Shown: one piece after another, positions 31,867-40,314 of the stretch
Numbering within the stretch: the first letter of the stretch is position 1
How the letters are laid out: every line of letters starts with the position of its first letter
Source: Streptomyces sp. S.PB5
GTDB lineage: Bacteria > Actinomycetota > Actinomycetes > Streptomycetales > Streptomycetaceae
NCBI RefSeq assembly: GCF_030403745.1
Contig: NZ_JAQMWP010000007.1
Span: forward strand, 434,001-498,000
Length of the DNA: 64,000 nucleotides
Direction: 5' to 3'
Notes under the pieces: generated by a model
Database searches by the model: none
Seen by the model: the letters and a program-made list of their open reading frames with translations, nothing else
What the model was told of the DNA's origin: nothing
Program-made: the position numbers and the translations under genes

Positions 31867-33621
31867 GTGCGCAGACCCCACATACGCGGCCTGGCCGTCG
31901 CTGTCGCGGTGGCGACGGCCGCCACGGGGCTCGCGGGTACGGCGTTCGCCGGCCCGTCCACGTCCACGGCGAAGCCCCGGGCCGCCACCGCTGCCTCGGT
32001 GGCCGACGCGGCCCGTACCGCCGCGTTCGCCCATGCCGGGGCGACGGGCGTCGCCCCGGGCGACGAGCTCCAGGCCCAGGACGTGATGATCGACCCCGAG
32101 GGCGGCCGGCATGTCCGGTTCGTCCGGTCCCATCGGGGCATGCCGGTCCTCGGCGGCGATCTCGTCGTCCACCTCACCGAGCGGCTGGCCTACGCGGGAG
32201 TCACCCGCGCGGCCGATCACACCGTCGCCCCCGAGGCGCCGCACGCCCGGCTGACCGCCCGGCAGGCCGAGGAACGTGCCGCAGCCGTCGCCAAGGGCGA
32301 GGCGGGCACGGCCGAACTCGTCATCGACGCCCGCCGCGGCGCCTGCGCCCTCGCCTACCAGGTGCGGGTGAGCGACAGCGCCACCGCCGAGGCGGGCGGC
32401 TCCCGGACGGTCGTCGTCGACGCCCTCACCGGCAAGGTGCGCAGCAACACGCCGGACAGCGACGAGTTCCTGTCGCCCGAGCTCGTCGACACCCTGCGCG
32501 AGCGCGGTGAGACGCTCGACCCCGCCACCGGCACCGCCCCGCAGACCTCCGCGCTCGCGGCGACGGCCTCCGGCACCGGGAACTCCCTCTTCGCCGGCAA
32601 GGTCCCGCTCACCACCACCAAGACGGGCAGCCGCAGCTACCTCCTGAAGGACCCCAGCCGCTGGGGCACCGAGACCCGCGACGCCAAGGGTCAGGAGCTG
32701 GAGAACTTCGCCCGCGGCAAGAAGTTCACCTCCACCACCGACAAGTGGGGCAACGGCACCGTCTCCAACCGGGCCAGTGCCGCCGTCGACGCCCAGTACG
32801 GGATCACCAAGACCCTGGACTTCTACAAGAAGACCTTCGGCCGCAAGGGCATCGCCGACAACTCCAAGGGCGCCCGCGCCATGGTCCACTTCGGCAACAA
32901 GGTCGGCAACGCCTTCTGGGCCCCGGCCTGCGGCTGCATGCTGTACGGCGACGGTGACGGCGACTTCATCAAGAAGCCGCTCGTCGTCCTCGATGTCACC
33001 GGCCACGAGCTCACCCACGGCGTCGTCGACGCCACCGCCCGCCTGGAGCCGACCCGCGTGGACGCGGACGGCAACCAGTACGGCGAGCCCGGTTCCCTGA
33101 ACGAGTCCCTCGCCGACATCTTCGGCGCCAACGTCGAGTTCAGCGCCAACAACCCGAAGAACCCGCCCAACTACCTCCTCGGCGAGAAGCTCGGCCTGGA
33201 CCAGAAGTTCCTGCGCCGCCTCGACAGGCCCTCCCTCGACAAGCTCGAAGGCGCCATCGACTACTGGTCACCGGCCGCCCACGACGCCGAGGTGCACGCC
33301 GGCTCCGGCGTCTCCTCGCACGCGTACTACCTGCTCGCCGAGGGCAGCGGCCGCAAGAAGATCGGCAGCGTCACCTACGACTCGCCGACCTTCGACGGTC
33401 TGCCCGTCAAGGGCATCGGCCGCGCCAAGGCCACGGCGATCTACTACCGCGCCCTGACCCGTTACATGGTGTCCACCACCGACTTCCACGACGCCCGCGT
33501 GGCGACGCTGAAGGCGGCCAAGGACCTCTACGGCGCCGGCAGCACCGAGTACAAGGCGGTGGACCGCTCCTGGGCCGCCGTCAACGTGACCCCGGCCAAC
33601 ACGCCCGCGGCACGGCACTGA
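31867..33621 (+). CDS. Secreted M4-family (thermolysin-like) metalloprotease
   Basis: 584 residues from a GTG start with AAGGA upstream. A signal peptide (~1-32) is followed by a propeptide with FTP/PepSY-type folds (~45-215). The zinc protease domain comes last: HELTH is residues 380-384, with the third ligand Glu in GSLNESLADIFGA. The C-terminal lobe supplies GSGVSSHAYYLLAEG, where the His position of family M4 is kept. It is expected to be an extracellular endopeptidase matured by self-cleavage. It stands alone between two promoters. Confidence 0.92.
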   Translation: MRRPHIRGLAVAVAVATAATGLAGTAFAGPSTSTAKPRAATAASVADAARTAAFAHAGATGVAPGDELQAQDVMIDPEGGRHVRFVRSHRGMPVLGGDLVVHLTERLAYAGVTRAADHTVAPEAPHARLTARQAEERAAAVAKGEAGTAELVIDARRGACALAYQVRVSDSATAEAGGSRTVVVDALTGKVRSNTPDSDEFLSPELVDTLRERGETLDPATGTAPQTSALAATASGTGNSLFAGKVPLTTTKTGSRSYLLKDPSRWGTETRDAKGQELENFARGKKFTSTTDKWGNGTVSNRASAAVDAQYGITKTLDFYKKTFGRKGIADNSKGARAMVHFGNKVGNAFWAPACGCMLYGDGDGDFIKKPLVVLDVTGHELTHGVVDATARLEPTRVDADGNQYGEPGSLNESLADIFGANVEFSANNPKNPPNYLLGEKLGLDQKFLRRLDRPSLDKLEGAIDYWSPAAHDAEVHAGSGVSSHAYYLLAEGSGRKKIGSVTYDSPTFDGLPVKGIGRAKATAIYYRALTRYMVSTTDFHDARVATLKAAKDLYGAGSTEYKAVDRSWAAVNVTPANTPAARH

Positions 33622-33686
33622 CCCCACCCGGCCCACCGGGCGCCGTGCGTCTCAGAGCTTCCGCACAGCCAATCCTGTTTCTTTTA

Positions 33687-33715
33687 TTGACGACGGAAAA
33701 GAAGGCTCATAGGTT
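33687..33715 (+). promoter_or_regulatory. SigA-type promoter for a leaderless ROK mRNA
   Basis: TTGACG (33687-33692), a 17-base spacer and TAGGTT (33710-33715) lie just before the gene. Transcription should begin 6-8 bases later, at or next to the A of the ATG at 33723, leaving no 5' leader or ribosome site. Confidence 0.7.
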
Positions 33716-33722
33716 TCCGGCC

Positions 33723-34904
33723 ATGTGCCCGACCCGCCCGACCTCTCAAGCCGAGACGTTCCCCGTCAACACACCTGCCGCCGCGCAGGTGTTCACCACC
33801 GTCCTCACCCAAGGCCCCCTCGCCCGGCTGGAGGTGGCCCGCCGCGTCGGTCTCTCCCCGGCCGCCGTCACCAAGGCGGTCCGGCCCCTGATCGAGGCCG
33901 GGTATCTCGTGGAGGACGTGGACGAGGAGGCCCGTCCGGCGCTCGGGCGACCCGCCAACCTGGTCCGGGTGGACGGCAGTCGGGCGATGTTCGTCGGCGC
34001 CAAGGTGACCGGCGACGAGATCATCGGCGTCCTCACCGACCTGTGCTGCCGGATTCGTGTCGCCCGGCACGTGCCGTTGAGCGACCGCGCGCCCAAGGCG
34101 GTACTGGCGTCGATCGCGGATCTGGTCCAGGACCTGCTGGCCGAGGCGACCGGCTCAGGCGTACCCGTTCTCGGCCTCGGCGTCGCCGTCTCCGGTGACG
34201 TGGACCGCACCGAAGGCACCGTCCGCTACTCGCCGTTCCTGGAGTGGCGTGACGTACCTCTCGCCGAACTCGCCGCCATGACCACCGGGTTGCCCGTCAC
34301 CGTCGACAACGACGTGCGTGCCCTCACCGTCGCCGAGCAGTGGTTCGGGGCCGGTGCGGGCCTCACCGACTTCGCCGTGGTGACCGTCGGCGCGGGCATC
34401 GGCTGCGGACTGGTGGTGCACGGCAGGGTGGTCGCCGGGGCGCACGGCGTGGCCGGTGAGATCGGTCATGTCACCGTCGACCCGAACGGCCCGCTGTGCC
34501 ACTGCGGCAACCGTGGCTGCGTGGAGGCGATCGCCGGAGAGGCCGCGATCGTCCGGCAGATCCAGGAGGCCACCGGCGTCGAACCCGCCGACGCCGCCGA
34601 GGCGTTGAGCCTCGCCCATCGCGGCGTCGCCGGTGCCCGCGAGGTGTACGCACGGGCCGGCGAGGCGATCGGCCGCGGCATCGCCACCGTCGCCAACCTG
34701 CTCGGCCCCGAGCGCGTGGTCATCTCCGGCGAGGGCCTCGCCGCCTACGACCTCTTCGCCGAACAGATCCGCGACACGTTCGTCGCGGCCGCCTTCGGCT
34801 CCGCCGCCCAGTGCGACGTCCTGACCCGCCCGCTGCCCTTCGAGGAGTGGGCCCGCGGGGCCGCGGCCACCGCGATCCAGTCCTTCGTCCGAGCCGACAC
34901 ATAG
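33723..34904 (+). CDS. ROK-family transcriptional repressor
   Basis: 393 residues. An N-terminal winged helix (LARLEVARRVGLSPAAVTKAVRPLIEAGYL) is followed by an actin-fold sugar-kinase-like domain with the ATP-loop remnant. The ROK zinc motif CHCGNRGCVEAIAG is complete, and EIGHVTVDPNG supplies the sugar-binding region. ROK repressors release DNA when they bind a sugar. It starts a same-strand series of three secreted sugar-degrading genes and is the evident local regulator. The start at 33723 rests on the promoter directly before it and on the domain beginning shortly after; the frame upstream to 33645 is not protein-like. Confidence 0.9.
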   Translation: MCPTRPTSQAETFPVNTPAAAQVFTTVLTQGPLARLEVARRVGLSPAAVTKAVRPLIEAGYLVEDVDEEARPALGRPANLVRVDGSRAMFVGAKVTGDEIIGVLTDLCCRIRVARHVPLSDRAPKAVLASIADLVQDLLAEATGSGVPVLGLGVAVSGDVDRTEGTVRYSPFLEWRDVPLAELAAMTTGLPVTVDNDVRALTVAEQWFGAGAGLTDFAVVTVGAGIGCGLVVHGRVVAGAHGVAGEIGHVTVDPNGPLCHCGNRGCVEAIAGEAAIVRQIQEATGVEPADAAEALSLAHRGVAGAREVYARAGEAIGRGIATVANLLGPERVVISGEGLAAYDLFAEQIRDTFVAAAFGSAAQCDVLTRPLPFEEWARGAAATAIQSFVRADT

Positions 34905-34950
34905 CCACTGAGCCGACACAGCACCCGCACCCACCTTGGAGGTACGACCC

Positions 34951-36750
34951 ATGCGGTCATCCTCGTACTCCGTCCTGCCCGCACGCCCCTTCAGAGCCCT
35001 GGTGGTCCTGGCCCTCACCGCCGGTGCCGTCGTCACCGCGCCGACGGCCCGCGCCGAGACGCCCGCCCCCGCCCTCGCCGCCAAGCCCTACATGGGCTGG
35101 TCCAGCTGGAGCATGCAGTCCTCCAAGTACCCCGGCCTCAACCCGGACGGCGACTACAGCTACCTGACCGAGGCCAACGTCCTGAAGCAGGCCGGCGCGC
35201 TGGCCGCCAAGCTGAAGAAGTACGGCTACGAGTACGTCAACATCGACGCCGGCTGGTGGATGGACAAGAACTGGAAGTCCGGCTTCGACCAGTACGGCCG
35301 TCAGAAGCCCGATCCCACCCGCTTCCCGCGTGGCATGAAGGCCGTCGCCGACGACATCCACGCCAAGGGCCTCAAGGCCGGCATCTACCTCCCGGCCGGC
35401 CTGGAGAAGGGCGCCTACGGCGACGGGAAGACGCCGATCCGGGACGCGGACGGCTGCACCACCGCCGACATCGTCTATGACGACCTGCGCACCACCAACG
35501 GCTGGGACAGCTCCTACAAGCTCGACTTCGCCAAGCCCTGCACTCCCAAGTACATAGACTCCCAGGCCCAGTTGATCGCCGACTGGGGCTACGACTTCCT
35601 CAAGCTCGACGGCGTCGGCCCCGGCTCAGGCAAGAGCGGCGACCAGTACGACAACGTTGCCGACGTCGCCGCCTGGAACGAGGCGATCGCCGCCACCGGC
35701 CGCCCGATCCACCTCGAACTGTCCTGGTCGCTGGACATCGGCCGCGCCGCCGACTGGAAGAAGTACTCCCAGGGCTGGCGCGTCGACACCGACGTCGAGT
35801 GCTACTGCAACACCCTCGTCAGCTGGGAGAACTCCGTCGACGACCGCTGGGACGACACCCCGGCCTGGACTCGGCACGCCGGCCCCGGCGGCTGGAACGA
35901 CCTCGACTCCCTCGACGTCGGCAACGGCGAGATGGACGGCCTGACCAAGGCCGAGCGGCAGAGCTACGCCACCCTGTGGGCCATCGCCAAGTCCCCGCTC
36001 TACACCGGCGACGACCTCACCCGCCTCGACTCCTACGGCCTGTCCCTGCTGACCAACCGCGAGGTCATCGCCCTGAACCAGGGCCCCAACCCGCCCGCGC
36101 ACCCGGTCACCCCGTCCGACCCCCAGCAGGTCTGGGCCGCGAGGAACCCCGACGGCACCCACACCGTGGCCCTGTTCAACCTCGCCGACGCCCCTGCCGC
36201 CGTCACCGCCGACTGGACCACCCTCGGCTTCACCGGAAAGGCCACCGTCCGCGACCTCTGGAACCACGAGGAGCTCGGCACGTACCGGAACCGGATCACC
36301 CAGGCCCTGCCCGCCCACGGCTCCCGCCTCTTCAAGGTGACCCCGCGCGGCACCTCACCGGTGACCTCGACCCCCTACGAGGCCGAGGCCGGCGCCAACA
36401 CCCTCGCGGGCAACGCCTCCGTCGCCGACTGCGCCCCCTGCTCCGGCGAGCGCAAGGTCGGCAACCTCTACCTCGGCGGCAAGCTCACCTTCAACGACGT
36501 CGTCGTCGACAAGGCCGGCACCTACCAGGTCAGGATCGCGTACATCAGCGGCGACTCCCGCTCGGTCGGCATCTCCGCGGGCGGCGCCAGCGGCACGCGC
36601 CACAAGTTCCCGTCGACGGGCGACTGGGGGACCGTCGCGACGGTCAGCGTGCCCGTGAGCCTCAAGGCCGGCTCCAACACGATCACCTTCGACAGCGGCA
36701 CCGGCTACGCACCGGACATCGACCGGATCGACGTACCGAAGCAGTCCTGA
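34951..36750 (+). CDS. Secreted GH27 glycosidase with C-terminal CBM35 (alpha-galactosidase/beta-L-arabinopyranosidase type)
   Basis: 599 residues with a signal peptide (~1-35) and a GH27 barrel starting at KPYMGWSSWS (~45). The nucleophile is Asp220 in YDFLKLDGVG. The acid/base is Asp281 in WRVDTDVEC. An all-beta C-domain follows, then a CBM35-type sugar-binding module (~471-599, starting YEAEAGANTL). GH27 members remove alpha-D-galactose, and some Streptomyces ones remove beta-L-arabinopyranose; I cannot tell which. GGAGG precedes the ATG by 8 bases. The gene is 46 bases after the ROK gene and 19 before GH95. Confidence 0.9.
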   Translation: MRSSSYSVLPARPFRALVVLALTAGAVVTAPTARAETPAPALAAKPYMGWSSWSMQSSKYPGLNPDGDYSYLTEANVLKQAGALAAKLKKYGYEYVNIDAGWWMDKNWKSGFDQYGRQKPDPTRFPRGMKAVADDIHAKGLKAGIYLPAGLEKGAYGDGKTPIRDADGCTTADIVYDDLRTTNGWDSSYKLDFAKPCTPKYIDSQAQLIADWGYDFLKLDGVGPGSGKSGDQYDNVADVAAWNEAIAATGRPIHLELSWSLDIGRAADWKKYSQGWRVDTDVECYCNTLVSWENSVDDRWDDTPAWTRHAGPGGWNDLDSLDVGNGEMDGLTKAERQSYATLWAIAKSPLYTGDDLTRLDSYGLSLLTNREVIALNQGPNPPAHPVTPSDPQQVWAARNPDGTHTVALFNLADAPAAVTADWTTLGFTGKATVRDLWNHEELGTYRNRITQALPAHGSRLFKVTPRGTSPVTSTPYEAEAGANTLAGNASVADCAPCSGERKVGNLYLGGKLTFNDVVVDKAGTYQVRIAYISGDSRSVGISAGGASGTRHKFPSTGDWGTVATVSVPVSLKAGSNTITFDSGTGYAPDIDRIDVPKQS

Positions 36751-36769
36751 CACCCCTCCAGGAGCCGCC

Positions 36770-39121
36770 ATGACCCCCGAACCGTCCAGACGCAACCTGA
36801 TCGCCCTCGCCACGGCCACCGGCGCGCTGGCAGCCCTGCCCGCGTTCACCGCCTCGGCCGCACCGCCACGCCCCGACAACTCCACGCCGTACGACACCAG
36901 TTCACCGGACGAGCTCTGGTGGCAGGCCCCCGCCGACGAGCACTCGATGATCGAACAGGGCCTGCCCGTCGGCAACGGCCGCCTCGGCGCCCTCGCGAGC
37001 AACGACCCCGGCCGTGAACTCCTGCTCGTCACCGACGCCACCATGTGGACCGGCACGCTCAACGACACGCTCGACGGCGACGGTCAATTCCCCTACGGCC
37101 GTGACGACTTCGGCTCCTTCACCCTCCTGGCCCGACTCCTCGTCGACATCCCCGACCACGACCTGTCCGCCGTCTCCGGCTACCGCCGCACCCTCGACCT
37201 CGCCCGGGGCGTGCTCACCACGTCGTACGTCCGCGCCGGAGTGACCTACCGGCGGCAGATCTTCGCCAGCCGCCCCGACGACGTGATCGTCCTGCACTTC
37301 ACGCAGAGCGGCGGCGGACGGTACACCGGCACGGTGACACTGGAGGGAACGCACGGCGAGGGCAGCGCGGTGTCGTTCGGGGCGGCCTTCCCGAACGGGC
37401 TGCGGTACGGGGCGGCCGTCACGGCGTACGGCAGCGGCGGCACCGTCACGGCCGGCGGCTCGCGGATCTCGTTCGCCCGCTGCAAGGACCTCACCGTGGT
37501 CCTGAGCGGCGGCACCAACTACGCACCGGACGCCGCCCACCACTACCGGGACCCGTCCCTGGACCCCGAGAAGCTGGCCCGCACCAAGATCCGGGCCGCC
37601 GCACGCCACTCGGCGGACACCCTGCTGCGGACCCATGCCGCAGACCACCGCGCCCTGTTCGGGCAGCTGGACGTCTCGCTCGGCACCTCCACCGACGGGC
37701 AGCGCGCCCTCGACACCTGGGAACGGGTGCGGGCCCGCGCCCGGGACGGGGTGCCCGACCCCGAACTGGAGGCGCAGTACCTCCAGTTCGGCAGATACCT
37801 GATGATCGCCGGGTCACGCGGCAGCCTGCCCCTCAACCTCCAGGGGCTCTGGCTCGACGGCAACGACCCGGACTGGATGGGCGACTACCACACCGACATC
37901 AACGTCCAGATGAACTACTGGATGGCCGACCGGGCCGGGCTGTCCGAGTGCTTCGACGCGTTCACCGACTACTGCACGGCGCAGCTCCCGTCATGGACCG
38001 AACTGACCCGCGCGCTCTTCGACGACCCGCGCAACCGCTACCGCAACTCGACCGGGCGGACCGCCGGCTGGACCGTCGCCATCTCCACCAACATCCATGG
38101 CGGCATGGGCTGGTGGTGGCACCCTGCGGGCAACGCGTGGCTGTGCAACTCCCTCTGGGAACACTATGAGTTCACCGGCCGGCGCTCCCATCTGGAGAAG
38201 ATCTACCCGCTGTTGAAGGGCGCCTGCGAGTTCTGGGAGGCCCGGCTGCTCACCACCACCCTTCCGGGCACCGCCGAGGAGGTCCTCATCGCCGACAGCG
38301 ACTGGTCGCCCGAGCACGGCCCGCTCGACGCCAAGGGCATCACCTACGCCCAGGAGCTCGTGTGGACGCTGTTCGGCAACTACTGCGCCGCCGCGGCGGA
38401 GTTGAAGAAGGACTCCGGCTTCGCCGACACTGTCGCCGGACTCCGCAAGCGGCTGTATCTGCCGCGGGTCAGTCCCACGACCGGCTGGCTGGAGGAGTGG
38501 ATGTCCCCGGAGAACCTCGGCGAGACCACCCACCGCCATCTCTCCCCGCTGGTCGGCCTCTTCCCCGGCGACCGCATCCGCCCGGACGGCTCCACCCCGG
38601 CCGACGTGGTCGGGGGAGCCACCGCCCTGCTCACCGCACGCGGCACGGAGAGCTTCGGCTGGGCGAACGCCTGGCGCGCGCTGTGCTGGGCACGGCTGAA
38701 GAACGCCGACAAGGCGTACCAGCTGGTCGTCAACAACCTCCACCCGTCGACCGACGGCGGCAACGGCACCGCGTTCAACCTCTTCGACATCTACGAGGTG
38801 GAGCGCGGCCGGGGCATCTTCCAGATCGACGCCAACTTCGGCACCCCGGCCGCGATGATCGAGATGCTCCTGTACTCGCGCCCGGGGCACCTCGAACTCC
38901 TCCCGGCGCTCCCCGACGCGTGGGCCGCCTCCGGCTCCCTCACCGGGGCCGGGGCGCGCGGCGGCTTCGTCGTCGATCTACGGTGGAGGGATGGGACACC
39001 GACCGAGGCACGTATCCGCAGCATCGGCGGCCGCACCACGACGGTCGAGTACGCCGGGACCTCCCGCACCGTGACGCTGAAGCCCGGGGCCTCGGTCACC
39101 CTGAAGGACTTCGACCGGTGA
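36770..39121 (+). CDS. Secreted GH95-family glycosidase (alpha-L-fucosidase/alpha-L-galactosidase type)
   Basis: 783 residues with a Tat-like signal (PSRRNLIALATATGALAALPAFTASAA). The order of domains is that of GH95. An N-terminal beta-sandwich (WWQAPADEHSMIEQGLPVGNGRLGAL) comes first, then a helical (alpha/alpha)6 barrel with NVQMNYW, DSDWSPEHGPLDAKG and FQIDANFGTPAAMIEML, and a closing beta-domain. GH95 enzymes invert alpha-1,2-L-fucosyl or alpha-L-galactosyl bonds, as in xyloglucan side chains. AGGAG lies 6 bases upstream. Its stop overlaps the next start (GTGA). Confidence 0.9.
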   Translation: MTPEPSRRNLIALATATGALAALPAFTASAAPPRPDNSTPYDTSSPDELWWQAPADEHSMIEQGLPVGNGRLGALASNDPGRELLLVTDATMWTGTLNDTLDGDGQFPYGRDDFGSFTLLARLLVDIPDHDLSAVSGYRRTLDLARGVLTTSYVRAGVTYRRQIFASRPDDVIVLHFTQSGGGRYTGTVTLEGTHGEGSAVSFGAAFPNGLRYGAAVTAYGSGGTVTAGGSRISFARCKDLTVVLSGGTNYAPDAAHHYRDPSLDPEKLARTKIRAAARHSADTLLRTHAADHRALFGQLDVSLGTSTDGQRALDTWERVRARARDGVPDPELEAQYLQFGRYLMIAGSRGSLPLNLQGLWLDGNDPDWMGDYHTDINVQMNYWMADRAGLSECFDAFTDYCTAQLPSWTELTRALFDDPRNRYRNSTGRTAGWTVAISTNIHGGMGWWWHPAGNAWLCNSLWEHYEFTGRRSHLEKIYPLLKGACEFWEARLLTTTLPGTAEEVLIADSDWSPEHGPLDAKGITYAQELVWTLFGNYCAAAAELKKDSGFADTVAGLRKRLYLPRVSPTTGWLEEWMSPENLGETTHRHLSPLVGLFPGDRIRPDGSTPADVVGGATALLTARGTESFGWANAWRALCWARLKNADKAYQLVVNNLHPSTDGGNGTAFNLFDIYEVERGRGIFQIDANFGTPAAMIEMLLYSRPGHLELLPALPDAWAASGSLTGAGARGGFVVDLRWRDGTPTEARIRSIGGRTTTVEYAGTSRTVTLKPGASVTLKDFDR

Positions 39122-40314
39122 CCGCCCGCCTCGCCCGCACCTGCCGCCTGCTCGTCGTCACGCTCATGGCCGCGGTCCTCCAGGCCACCCCGGTGCGGGC
39201 CGCCGTGAGCCCGCCCGACGGGGTCGTCACCTGGGGCACCAGCGCCGACCGCATCGGCGACGCGGTGGCCGACCGCGGTTACCGCATGGTCGTGCACACC
39301 AGCGTCGGCGGCCGGGACGCGCGGATCCGCCTCTCCAACGCCTTCGGGGACCGCCCGGTGACCTTCGGCAGCGTCTACGCCGGGATCCGGCGGGAGGGCG
39401 CCGAACTGGTCCGCGGCAGCAACCGACGGCTCACCTTCGACGGCTCGGCGTCCGTCACCGTCCCGTCCGGCGCCCTCGTGTACAGCGATCCGCTGCCCGG
39501 GAAGCTGCCCGCCGGGTCCGACCTCGTCGTCAGCCTCCACAGCCCGGACGCGGCGGGTCCCGTCACCGGGCACTGGATGGCGATGCAGACCTCCTACGCC
39601 ACCCGGGGCGACCACACGGCCGAGGAGAGCGGGGCGCACTGGACCGAGACCATCGGGTCGTGGTTCTACCTGGACGCGGTGTCGGTGCGCGCAGACGCCG
39701 GGGCCGTGGTCGCCCTCGGCGACTCCATCACCGACGGCTGGCAGTCCACGACCGACCTCAACCGCCGCTGGCCGGACTATCTCGCCCGCAGGCTCCAGAA
39801 GTCGGACAACGCCGTCAAGGGCGTGGCCAACGAAGGGATCGCCGGCAACAAGGTGCTGGCGGACGGCCCCGGGCAGAGCGCCCTGCACCGGCTGGACCGG
39901 GACGTGCTCTCCCAGCCCGGCGTACGCACCGTCTTCCTCTTCCAGGGCGTCAACGACATCAAGGCCCACACCGGGGTCACCGCCCAGGATCTGATCGACG
40001 GCTACCGGGAGATCGCCGACCGGGTGCACGCGTCCGGCAAATGCGTGGTCGGCGCGACCATCGCGCCCTTCAAGGGCTGGCCGGAATGGGACCCCGCCGC
40101 CGAGGCCGTACGTCAGGAGGTCAACGCCTTCATCCGCGGCAGCGGGGAGTTCGACGCGGTCACCGACTTCGACCGGATCCTGCGCAGCCCCTACGACCAG
40201 GAGCGGATGCTGCCCGCCCTCGACGGCGGGGACCACATCCACCCCAACGACAAGGGGATGCAGGCCATGGCGGACGCCGTCGACCTGCGGACCCTGGACT
40301 GCCCGGACCGCTGA
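39118..40314 (+). CDS. Secreted SGNH/GDSL esterase of the glycan cluster
   Basis: 398 residues from a GTG start overlapping the GH95 stop by four bases. It has a signal peptide (ending near TPVRAA), an N-terminal beta-domain (~35-195) and an SGNH hydrolase domain. That domain has all four blocks: VALGDSITDG (Ser), NEGIAGNKV (Gly), FQGVNDI (Asn) and DHIHPNDKG (Asp/His). In this context it most likely removes acetyl groups from the same plant polysaccharide the glycosidases trim, which is inference from position. It abuts the converging regulator gene without any spacer. Confidence 0.9.
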   Translation: MTARLARTCRLLVVTLMAAVLQATPVRAAVSPPDGVVTWGTSADRIGDAVADRGYRMVVHTSVGGRDARIRLSNAFGDRPVTFGSVYAGIRREGAELVRGSNRRLTFDGSASVTVPSGALVYSDPLPGKLPAGSDLVVSLHSPDAAGPVTGHWMAMQTSYATRGDHTAEESGAHWTETIGSWFYLDAVSVRADAGAVVALGDSITDGWQSTTDLNRRWPDYLARRLQKSDNAVKGVANEGIAGNKVLADGPGQSALHRLDRDVLSQPGVRTVFLFQGVNDIKAHTGVTAQDLIDGYREIADRVHASGKCVVGATIAPFKGWPEWDPAAEAVRQEVNAFIRGSGEFDAVTDFDRILRSPYDQERMLPALDGGDHIHPNDKGMQAMADAVDLRTLDCPDR

